This document shows positions 9,095 to 15,912 of a DNA stretch of 51,609 nucleotides, piece after piece. Below the pieces are notes generated by a model. That model made no database searches. It saw only the letters and a program-made list of their open reading frames with translations, and was not told where the DNA came from. The DNA comes from Sphingobium sp. GTDB lineage: Bacteria; Pseudomonadota; Alphaproteobacteria; Sphingomonadales; Sphingomonadaceae. Position numbers and translations under genes: made by a program. The stretch spans positions 1-51,609 of the forward strand of contig JAGIAA010000017.1 of NCBI GenBank assembly GCA_017745115.1. Reading direction: 5' to 3'. How positions within the stretch are numbered: position 1 is the first letter of the stretch; every line of letters begins with the position of its first letter.

Positions 9095-9787
9095 ATGAGC
9101 GAGACACTCCCTGACGATCCGGAAATCGCGTCGCCCGTGCGTGCGGCGATCGGCGAGGCCGTGCGGACGCGCCTCGCGCGCAATCCGATGGTGAGCCGCG
9201 TGCCGACCGACAAAGCGGAGCTGTTCCTGCGCCATGGCCTGATGAGTCCTCAGGAATGCACCAAAATGATGGAGTTGATCGATGCCGAGGCGGCACCGTC
9301 CAAGCTCTTCTCCGGCAGCGCCAACAGCGACTATCGCACGAGCTGGAGCTGCAACATGCGGATCGAGGATCCGCTCGTTGCGACCGTCACCAAGCGGATC
9401 GACACGCTGATGGGCATCGATCCCAGCTGGGGCGAATTGCTGCAGGGCCAGCGCTACCATCCTGGCCAGGAATATCGCGTCCACTGCGACTATTTCCCGC
9501 CCAGGGTTCATTATTGGCCGGTGATGCGTGCCTGCGGCGGGCAACGCGTCTGGACGACGATGGTCTATCTCTGCGATGTGGAAGCAGGCGGCGAAACGGA
9601 ATTCCCCCGCCTGGGCCTCAAGGTGCCGCCACGGCGCGGCACACTGCTCATCTGGAACAACATGCGCGCCGACGGCAGCCCCAATGGCGAGACGGTCCAT
9701 GCCGCGCTGCCGGTGGTGAAGGGCGTCAAATATGTGCTGACGCATTGGTTTCGCGAGCGCCCATGGAGCTCGACGCCAATCCCCTGA
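9095..9787 (+). CDS. Prolyl 4-hydroxylase-like 2-oxoglutarate/Fe(II) oxygenase
   Basis: A 230-residue protein with the double-stranded beta-helix motif of P4Hc-domain oxygenases: HxD in VHCDYF (His130, Asp132), the distal histidine (His202) and the 2-oxoglutarate-binding Lys212 in VVKGVKYVLTHWFRERPW. It should hydroxylate a peptidyl proline or similar residue in the cytoplasm, using oxygen and 2-oxoglutarate; the substrate cannot be told. The frame extends upstream to a TTG at 9026, but that lies on the terminator T-tract, so I use ATG 9095. It stands between two RcnB-family genes but is separated from the first by a terminator. Confidence 0.85.
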   Translation: MSETLPDDPEIASPVRAAIGEAVRTRLARNPMVSRVPTDKAELFLRHGLMSPQECTKMMELIDAEAAPSKLFSGSANSDYRTSWSCNMRIEDPLVATVTKRIDTLMGIDPSWGELLQGQRYHPGQEYRVHCDYFPPRVHYWPVMRACGGQRVWTTMVYLCDVEAGGETEFPRLGLKVPPRRGTLLIWNNMRADGSPNGETVHAALPVVKGVKYVLTHWFRERPWSSTPIP

Positions 9788-9965
9788 GCGCCGCCGTTTC
9801 CGCTACAATTTGCGACACTCATGACTGATTTCTGACGACTGCGTTCCCGCGTCGTTCAGCGCCGTGCCTCCATAACGTCTCTTGTCGGGCGAGCACGGTT
9901 CCAAGGCCACGCTCCCTCCCCCACCGGCCGCCGCGCCGCCCGACATGACTTTAAGGAGACGACAC

Positions 9966-10307
9966 ATGAACAAGTTTGTCATCGCCGCTATTGCCGCCGC
10001 CACGATCCTTCCCTCGGCGGCCATGGCACAGCCCGGTTCCTTCGATCGTCACGACACAAAAGTCGTCGTGGTCGACCGCGGCGATCATCGTGGCCCCGGC
10101 TGGCATCGCCCGGCCGTGCAGCGCCTGGCCATCGGTTCGCGGCTCGAGCCCGGCTTCATCGCCAGGCAGGACGTGATCAAGCATCCCAGGCAATATCGCC
10201 TGGCGAAAGCCGGCGGCGGCAATCGCTGGCTCAAGGTCCGCCATGACGCCGTGCTCGTGAATTTGCACACCGGCCGCGTACTTGACGTCGTCCACCGGGC
10301 TTTCTGA
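9966..10307 (+). CDS. Short RcnB-family periplasmic protein
   Basis: This encodes 113 residues: a signal peptide (MNKFVIAAIAAATILPSAAMA) and a small domain with the RcnB-type end WLKVRHDAVLVNLHTGRVLDVV. AAGGAG lies 7 bases before the ATG and fixes the start. Unlike the first RcnB-like protein of the window it has no repeat region. It is histidine-rich in the first third of the mature part (RHD, GDH, WHRP), compatible with metal binding, but no activity can be assigned. A perfect hairpin follows the gene. Confidence 0.75.
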   Translation: MNKFVIAAIAAATILPSAAMAQPGSFDRHDTKVVVVDRGDHRGPGWHRPAVQRLAIGSRLEPGFIARQDVIKHPRQYRLAKAGGGNRWLKVRHDAVLVNLHTGRVLDVVHRAF

Positions 10308-10345
10308 ACCGAAGCTGGCAACTTCTCTATAACGGTACCGCATTT

Positions 10346-10376
10346 TTCGCCCGGCGGATTCCCTCTGCCGGGCGAA
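10346..10376 (+). terminator. Hairpin terminator after the short RcnB-family gene
   Basis: A perfect 10-bp stem (TTCGCCCGGC and its complement) with an 11-base loop, flanked by TTTTT on the 5' side and an AT-rich stretch on the 3' side. The T-tract downstream is interrupted, so efficiency is uncertain. Confidence 0.7.
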
Positions 10377-10392
10377 CACATATTTCTTTATT

Positions 10393-10410
10393 GCAATTCA
10401 TTCTCATTAA
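10393..10410. promoter_or_regulatory. Possible Fur-box-like sequence upstream of the small unknown gene
   Basis: GCAATTCATTCTCATTAA resembles one side of alphaproteobacterial Fur sites, which carry ATTCTCATT. It lies about 45 bases upstream of the start at 10455, in an AT-rich promoter-like stretch. Only half of the palindrome matches well. Confidence 0.3.
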
Positions 10411-10454
10411 CATAAACTGATCTGACAGCAGGGATTCGCCGGAAGGAGCGCCTC

Positions 10455-10889
10455 ATGTCAGCTGATCTCGATCGAACATTTGCACTCAGAGATTTGCGCG
10501 AACATTCGCTGATCGCCATGCATGTCGTGATGGGAACGCGGCTTTCGCTCCTCTTCGGGCGCGCGGGCCGCGACCCCCTTCCCGACCTTGCCGTCCGTCT
10601 GCGCAGCATGCGCGCCGCGCGTGCCCAGCAAGCGCTTACCGCCGCCATATGGTGCCATTGGCCCGACACGTTCGCGCTGCGCCGTCCCTGCTGCATGGTC
10701 TTGAGCCCGGACGAAATGGTCCTCGCAGACGCAGCTGTTGCGGCCATGCGCGGGGACAGGAGCGCAGCCATGGACGCGATGCGCGACTTCCTGCCTAGCC
10801 TGGCACGCGACCGGCTGTTTCGTGAAATAGTCGAACTGGTCGACGCGATCCGCTCGGCGCAAACCGAGACCGCCGCCAAGGAGAGCTGA
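10455..10889 (+). CDS. Conserved-type hypothetical protein, 144 residues
   Basis: I do not recognise this protein. It is mostly helical in composition, soluble, with no signal peptide or transmembrane segment. Notable features are CHWP (67-70) and an adjacent Cys-Cys pair (79-80) in RRPCCMV. A strong ribosome binding site (AAGGAG) precedes the ATG, and codon use matches the neighbours, so it is probably a real gene. Its stop codon abuts that of lysK on the other strand. The upstream Fur-like site hints at iron-dependent expression, which is inference only. Confidence 0.6.
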   Translation: MSADLDRTFALRDLREHSLIAMHVVMGTRLSLLFGRAGRDPLPDLAVRLRSMRAARAQQALTAAIWCHWPDTFALRRPCCMVLSPDEMVLADAAVAAMRGDRSAAMDAMRDFLPSLARDRLFREIVELVDAIRSAQTETAAKES

Positions 10890-12488
10890 TCAGGCCGCCG
10901 CCATGTCCAGCGCCTGCGCGATCAGCTTGCGGCTGTTCTCGATGCCGTAGAGCGCCACGAAGCTGCCCATGCGCGGGCCTTGCTCGGCACCCAGCAATGT
11001 TTCGTAGAGCGCCTTGAACCAGTCACGCAGCTGCTCGAACCCGTAATGCGGATCCTTGCCGATCTCGTAGACGATGTTCTGGATGTCTTCGGCGGTCGCG
11101 TCGTCCGATAGCGCCGCAAGCTGCGCATCGAGTTCTCGCAGCGCCATCGCTTCGTTGCTCTCCGGCGGGCGGCGCTTGAGCGTCGGCGCGATGAAGTCGC
11201 GATTATAGGCGAGCGCATTGCGCACGAGCCCCGCCAGACGCGGATGGTTTTCAGGCGAGGCGTCCGGCACGTAATTGCGCAGATAGGCCCAGACCTGCGT
11301 CTCGGTAGCATCGGGTCCCATCACGCCGACGAGATTGAGAAGCAGGCCGAACGTCACGGGCAGACCGTCCTGCGGCACAGCGCCGCCATGGACGTGATGC
11401 ACCGGATTGCCGAGTTGCTTGTCGACGGCCTGAGTCGCGTAGCTTCCTCGGAACTGCTCGTAATCGTCGACCGCACGCGGGATCACGCCGATGTGCAGCT
11501 GCTTGGCCGCCTTGGGCTCGCGATAGATGTAGAAGGCCAGGCTCTCTTCCGTGCCGTACGTCAGCCATTGCTCGATGGAGAGGCCGTTGCCCTTGGACTT
11601 GGAGATTTTCTCGCCTTTTTCGTCGAGGAACATCTCGTAGTTGAAGCCTTCGGGCGGCTTGCCGCCGAGCGCGCGGGCGATCTTCGAGGACTGGGTGACG
11701 CTGTCGATGAGGTCCTTGCCGGCCATCTCGTAGTCGACGCCGAGCGCGACCCAGCGCATGGCCCAATCGACCTTCCACTGCAGCTTGGCGCCGCCGGAGA
11801 GGATCGATTGCTCGACGACATCGCCATGATCTTCGAAGCGGACGGTGCCGGTTTCGGCCTCAACAACCTCGACCGGAACTTGCAGAACGATTCCAGTCTT
11901 TTGGCTGATGGGAAGGATCGGAGAATAGCTCTTCTGACGCTCGGCGCGCAACGTGGGCAGCATGATCCCCATAATGGCGTCGTAATGGCGCAGAACGAGG
12001 CGCAAAGCGTCGTCGAAATGGCCGCCGCGGTACATCTCCGTCGACGACATGAACTCATATTCGAAGCCGTAGCGATCGAGGAAGGCGCGCAGCATCGCAT
12101 TGTTGTGATGCGCGAAGCTCTCATACTTGCCGAACGGATCGGGCACCTGCGTCAGCGGCTTGCCCAGATGCGCTGCGAGCAGCCCCTGGTTGGGCACATT
12201 GTCCGGCACCTTGCGCAGACCGTCCATGTCGTCGCTGAACGCCACCAGCCGCGTCGCGGCGCCGGTCATCTCTTCATAGGCATGGCGCACCATGGTCGTG
12301 CGCTGCACTTCATTGAACGTGCCGATGTGCGGCAGGCCCGAAGGACCATAGCCGGTCTCGAACAGCACGGGTGCGCCGGACTTGCCGTCCGGATAGCGTT
12401 TGATCAGCTTGCGCGCTTCCTCATAGGGCCATGCCTTGGAAACGCGCGCCGCCGCGCGCAGCTCGTCTGATACGTCGGTCTTGCTCAT
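10890..12488 (-). CDS. lysK: Lysyl-tRNA synthetase, class I
   Basis: A 532-residue class I LysRS, the archaeal-type enzyme that replaces class II LysRS in many alphaproteobacteria. It charges tRNA-Lys in the cytoplasm. The HIGH-type signature is PHIG (53-56) in GYGPSGLPHIGTFNE, and the KMSKS-type loop is KISKSKGNG. Length is as expected for the bacterial family. It is convergent with the 144-residue gene, with no spacer between the two stop codons, and divergent from pilZ by 166 bases. Confidence 0.95.
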   Translation of the reverse strand: MSKTDVSDELRAAARVSKAWPYEEARKLIKRYPDGKSGAPVLFETGYGPSGLPHIGTFNEVQRTTMVRHAYEEMTGAATRLVAFSDDMDGLRKVPDNVPNQGLLAAHLGKPLTQVPDPFGKYESFAHHNNAMLRAFLDRYGFEYEFMSSTEMYRGGHFDDALRLVLRHYDAIMGIMLPTLRAERQKSYSPILPISQKTGIVLQVPVEVVEAETGTVRFEDHGDVVEQSILSGGAKLQWKVDWAMRWVALGVDYEMAGKDLIDSVTQSSKIARALGGKPPEGFNYEMFLDEKGEKISKSKGNGLSIEQWLTYGTEESLAFYIYREPKAAKQLHIGVIPRAVDDYEQFRGSYATQAVDKQLGNPVHHVHGGAVPQDGLPVTFGLLLNLVGVMGPDATETQVWAYLRNYVPDASPENHPRLAGLVRNALAYNRDFIAPTLKRRPPESNEAMALRELDAQLAALSDDATAEDIQNIVYEIGKDPHYGFEQLRDWFKALYETLLGAEQGPRMGSFVALYGIENSRKLIAQALDMAAA

Positions 12489-12535
12489 GGGCGGAGCCTG
12501 TACCCCCGGAAACGCTCACATAACAGCCAGAAAAT

Positions 12536-12573
12536 AGCCTTCCCGAAAGGCTGCGATGCGTGGTTTCCCGAAA
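12536..12573. promoter_or_regulatory. Repeats in the lysK-pilZ divergent promoter region
   Basis: A 6-bp hairpin (AGCCTT/AAGGCT, 12536-12552) overlaps the first of two direct copies of TTCCCGAAA (12540-12548 and 12565-12573). These lie in the 166-base gap that must hold promoters for both genes. No -35/-10 pair is convincing. Confidence 0.3.
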
Positions 12574-12654
12574 ATTTACCAGTTCATGCAAAAGTATGAG
12601 TGAGCGACCGTTATAGGGGTCAATGTCGCCAACAAGATCGGGGGAATAAGAACA

Positions 12655-13062
12655 ATGCAAGTCGAACGTCAGCAGAAGCGCATCGAAGTTGAAATTCCCG
12701 TGACAGTCGTGACTGTCCTGGAAGCCTGCGATGCATCCATCGTCGACTTGACGGAAGGTGGCGCCCAAGTCACCGGCCATTCTGTTCCTGAAGGCACACG
12801 CTTCCAGATCGAATATATGGGCCAGACACTGTTTGCGGTGTGCCGCTGGGCCGAAATCGACCGCATGGGCATCAAGTTCCTCTTTCCGCTGAGCGACGGC
12901 CCGCTCTACGAGCGCCTCATGGTGGCTCGCGCATCCAGCTTCGACGGCGAAGGCATGAGCGGCGTCAGCCTCGCCATGGCGCCGATCCATAACGGACGCA
13001 CCACGCTCGGCGCGCGCACCTTCAGCCGCGTCGCCGTCGGGGGCTTCGGCCGCCGCGGCTAA
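12655..13062 (+). CDS. PilZ domain protein (putative c-di-GMP receptor)
   Basis: A 135-residue, single PilZ-domain protein. The c-di-GMP-binding RxxxR is R5QQKR9 and the second motif is DLTEGG (31-36), a D-x-T-x-x-G variant of the consensus D/N-x-S-x-x-G. The C-terminal 40 residues are glycine/arginine-rich and not part of the domain. A purine-rich GGGGGAATAAG precedes the ATG. It could respond to c-di-GMP made by cyclases such as the one at 5296-7170. The target process is unknown. Confidence 0.8.
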   Translation: MQVERQQKRIEVEIPVTVVTVLEACDASIVDLTEGGAQVTGHSVPEGTRFQIEYMGQTLFAVCRWAEIDRMGIKFLFPLSDGPLYERLMVARASSFDGEGMSGVSLAMAPIHNGRTTLGARTFSRVAVGGFGRRG

Positions 13063-13074
13063 GCCGCACCCCGA

Positions 13075-13611
13075 TCAAGGCAGCCGTGCGATCAGGATGC
13101 CCACCGTCGCTTCCTTGCTGCCCTCGACCTGGAGAACATGCTCGCCGGCCTTGAGCGGGAAGTCGACCATCTTGACGATCCCCGAGCATTCCAGACCGTG
13201 ACCGTGCGCTGAGGACTCGACCGCCTTTCCGCCTTCCAGCACGTCGACCCAGCCGCCCGAGCCCAACGCCACGCGATATGTGCCGGGCTGGTCGACGCTG
13301 AAGGCGAACATGCCGGCATTGTCGCCGACATCCTTTGCGCGGCTTGGTCCATCGCCGAAGTGCACCTTCGTGCCCGACGAGAGTCGCGCATCGATGGCCT
13401 TGCCGGGCGCAATGCGCGCTGCGCCGAGGCCGGCAGGGTCGACTGCAGCGGTCAATTTCGCCCTGTTGGACCAGGCCGCCAGCTCTGGGGGGAGAGCGGG
13501 CATGGCGCCGGTGCAGGTCTTGGCGGGGGTGGGCGCCGGAGCCTGGGCGACGGCGGGAACAGAAACGGCGAGGGCCGTCAGAGCCAGGAATGGGGCAAGG
13601 AGTGTCTTCAT
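13075..13611 (-). CDS. Small periplasmic protein of unknown function
   Basis: This encodes 178 residues with a signal peptide (MKTLLAPFLALTALAVSVPAVAQ) followed by a Pro/Ala linker. The mature part reads as a beta-rich domain with features such as PGTYRVALGSGGWVDVLEGG and GEHVLQVEGSKEATVGILI, resembling a carbohydrate-binding or PPC-like fold; this is impression only. Two cysteines (about 33 and 142) could form a disulfide. The gene is divergent from the TonB-dependent receptor with 107 bases between starts, suggesting shared control and possibly a shared uptake role. Confidence 0.6.
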   Translation of the reverse strand: MKTLLAPFLALTALAVSVPAVAQAPAPTPAKTCTGAMPALPPELAAWSNRAKLTAAVDPAGLGAARIAPGKAIDARLSSGTKVHFGDGPSRAKDVGDNAGMFAFSVDQPGTYRVALGSGGWVDVLEGGKAVESSAHGHGLECSGIVKMVDFPLKAGEHVLQVEGSKEATVGILIARLP

Positions 13612-13633
13612 GGCAACGCCTTCGCATCAATCG

Positions 13634-13674
13634 TTGTATTTGGCTATATACAATGCGCTATATTTTTCCATATA
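13634..13674. promoter_or_regulatory. AT-rich divergent promoter/operator block upstream of the TonB receptor
   Basis: Two inverted repeats stand out in an otherwise GC-rich region: TTGTAT/ATACAA with an 8-base spacer (13634-13653) and TATAT/ATATA with a 6-base spacer (13659-13674). GCTATAT also occurs twice as a direct repeat. The block lies between the divergent periplasmic protein and receptor genes. It does not match a canonical Fur box. Confidence 0.4.
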
Positions 13675-13718
13675 CGGCCCCGTCTTTCGACCCAAGCAAC
13701 GAAAAAAGGGGAAAAATC

Positions 13719-15800
13719 GTGAAGTTCCGTTTGCTGAGCGCCGCCTGCGCTCTCGCCTGTCAGCCCTGGGCAGCGCTCGCGCAGCCCGCCCCCGCAGAGA
13801 CCGAGCAGAGCGATAGCAACTTCCGTCTGGGCAAGATCATCGTCACCGGACGTGCCGGCCAGGGCGTGGCGATCGGCGACAGCAGCATCGGACAGGATGC
13901 GATCCTCACCTTCAACCGCGTTACACTGGATGACGCAGCCAACCTCATCCCTGGCGTCACGGCCGGCAATAGTGGCGGTTCGCGCAACGAACGCCTGCTT
14001 TTCGTGCGCGGCTTCGACCGCTTCCAGGTGCCGCTCTCCATCGACGGCATCCGCGTCTATCTGCCTGCCGACAACCGGCTCGACTTCGGCCGCTTCCTGA
14101 CGCCCGACGTCGCCGAGATCCAGGTCGCCAAAGGCTATGCCTCCGTGCTCGACGGGCCGGGCGCGATGGGCGGCGCGGTCAACCTCGTGACGCGCAAGCC
14201 GACCAAGGAACTGGAGGCCGAAGTGCGCGGCACGATCGGCTTCGACCGCGATCTCGATTATGCCAACCACACGATCTTCGCGCTGGTCGGCACGCGGCAG
14301 GACCGTTGGTATGCGCAGGCGAGCTATGCGCGAAACTTCACCGACCATTGGACGCTGCCGGGCGACTTCGTCGTAAAGGCCCCGGCCAACGAGGATGGCG
14401 GCGCACGCGACTTCTCGCGGGCCGAGGATTGGCGCGTCAACGTCAAGGCAGGCATCACGCCCAATGCCACCGACGAATATTCGATCAGCTACACCCGCCA
14501 GGAAGGCAGCAAGAATGCGCCGCTGCACGTCAGCGACACCAGCAACGCCTCGACGCGCAACTGGTCGTGGCCCTACTGGAATATCGAGAGCTATTACTTC
14601 CTCTCCAGCACCAAGCTGGGCAAGGCGACGCTCAAGACGCGTGCTTTCTATAGCAACTACGACAATCTGCTCAACAGCTGGGATAATCGCAACCAAAGCA
14701 GCCAGACGCTGCCCCGCGCCTTCAACAGCCCCTATGCCGACACCGCTTATGGCGGCTCGGCCGAACTGGCAGCGGATCTGACGCCCGGCGATACGCTCGC
14801 GGTTGCGTTCCACTACCGGCACGACGAGCACAAGGAGACGCAGACCAGCCGTCCCGGTCTTTCCACCAGCACGCCCGAGCCCTTGCAGGTCAGCGCCGAG
14901 CGCAACTGGAGCATCGCGGTCGAGAACAAGCTCGACGTCACGCCGGCGCTCAAGCTGACGCTGGGAACGTCCTTCGAATGGCGCGACCTCGACCGCGCCG
15001 AGGAATGGAATGCGACCCAGGGCCTGTTCAGCTTCCCGCTGCGCAATGCGGCCGGCTGGAACGGCCAGGGCCGGCTCGACTGGAGCGCGGGCAATGCTCA
15101 GGCGCATGTCAGCCTGTCATCGCGGGTGCGCTTCCCGACGCTGTTCGAGCGCTTCTCCAGCCAGTTCGGTACGGCTGAGCCCAATCCGGAGCTGTTGCCC
15201 GAGCGCGCGACCAACGCTGAGATCGGCGGCAGCAAGCAGATCGGGCCGCTGCGCGTAACCGGCGCACTGTTCTACAGCTGGCTCAATGACGCACTCGTCT
15301 CCGTGCGCCTCGCGAGCAACCGCAACCAGCGCACCAACATCGGCTCGGCGGACTATTACGGCGCCGAGATTTCGGTCGATGCGCAGGTGACGCCGGTGCT
15401 GCAGCTGGGCGGCAACTATAGCCATATCACGCGCAAGTTCGACGTCGGCTCGGCACCGACTGGGGGCTTCATCCGCCAGTTCCAGTTGACGGACGTGCCG
15501 GAGAACAAGGGCATCGTCTATGCGACCTGGAAGCCGGTCGGCGGGCTCTCGCTCTCGCCGAGCGTGGAGTTCGCGGGCAAGCGCATCACGGTAACGCCGG
15601 CGACGGCCAATGCAGACGTTCCGGTCTATTACAAGACCGGCAACTATGTGCTGGCCAACCTCACGATCGACTATGAGATCGCCAACCGGTTCACGATCGG
15701 CGCGGGTTTGCGCAATGCATTCGACGAGCTCTATCAGCTGACCGATGGCTTTCCTGAGCCGGGGCGCAGCATGTTCGTGACGCTCCGCGCCAAATATTGA
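13719..15800 (+). CDS. TonB-dependent outer membrane receptor
   Basis: A 693-residue receptor starting at GTG 13719 (MKFRLLSAACALACQ in translation), preceded by AAGGGGA; the long open frame upstream lacks a signal peptide. The signal peptide ends at ALA-Q. A TonB-box-like IIVTG is followed by a plug domain (about 45-160) with LLFVRGFDRFQVPLSIDGIR (the 'R-G' block) and VAKGYASVLDGPGAMGG. The 22-strand barrel ends with the C-terminal aromatic signature (MFVTLRAKY). Such receptors import siderophores, sugars, vitamins or metals using TonB energy. The ligand cannot be deduced from sequence here. Confidence 0.93.
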   Translation: MKFRLLSAACALACQPWAALAQPAPAETEQSDSNFRLGKIIVTGRAGQGVAIGDSSIGQDAILTFNRVTLDDAANLIPGVTAGNSGGSRNERLLFVRGFDRFQVPLSIDGIRVYLPADNRLDFGRFLTPDVAEIQVAKGYASVLDGPGAMGGAVNLVTRKPTKELEAEVRGTIGFDRDLDYANHTIFALVGTRQDRWYAQASYARNFTDHWTLPGDFVVKAPANEDGGARDFSRAEDWRVNVKAGITPNATDEYSISYTRQEGSKNAPLHVSDTSNASTRNWSWPYWNIESYYFLSSTKLGKATLKTRAFYSNYDNLLNSWDNRNQSSQTLPRAFNSPYADTAYGGSAELAADLTPGDTLAVAFHYRHDEHKETQTSRPGLSTSTPEPLQVSAERNWSIAVENKLDVTPALKLTLGTSFEWRDLDRAEEWNATQGLFSFPLRNAAGWNGQGRLDWSAGNAQAHVSLSSRVRFPTLFERFSSQFGTAEPNPELLPERATNAEIGGSKQIGPLRVTGALFYSWLNDALVSVRLASNRNQRTNIGSADYYGAEISVDAQVTPVLQLGGNYSHITRKFDVGSAPTGGFIRQFQLTDVPENKGIVYATWKPVGGLSLSPSVEFAGKRITVTPATANADVPVYYKTGNYVLANLTIDYEIANRFTIGAGLRNAFDELYQLTDGFPEPGRSMFVTLRAKY

Positions 15801-15811
15801 CCACAGCCGCC

Positions 15812-15854
15812 GCCCGCATGCCAGTTCCCTGACTTGGTGGCGGGCAGCGCTTTT
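15812..15854 (+). terminator. Probable terminator after the TonB receptor
   Basis: GCCCGC (15812-15817) pairs with GCGGGC (15840-15845), with an inner CCA/TGG helix. AGCGC and TTTT follow. The T-run is short and offset from the stem, so this is a moderate candidate. Confidence 0.45.
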
Positions 15855-15912
15855 CCTGGCGGGCCGTTCACGGCCTGTTCCAGTTCCCGATAAAGCCCGC
15901 TAAGGGAGGGTC

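Noticed and set aside
13612..13718. Canonical Fur box for the TonB receptor
   Set aside because: The AT-rich inverted repeats do not match Fur-site consensus sequences.
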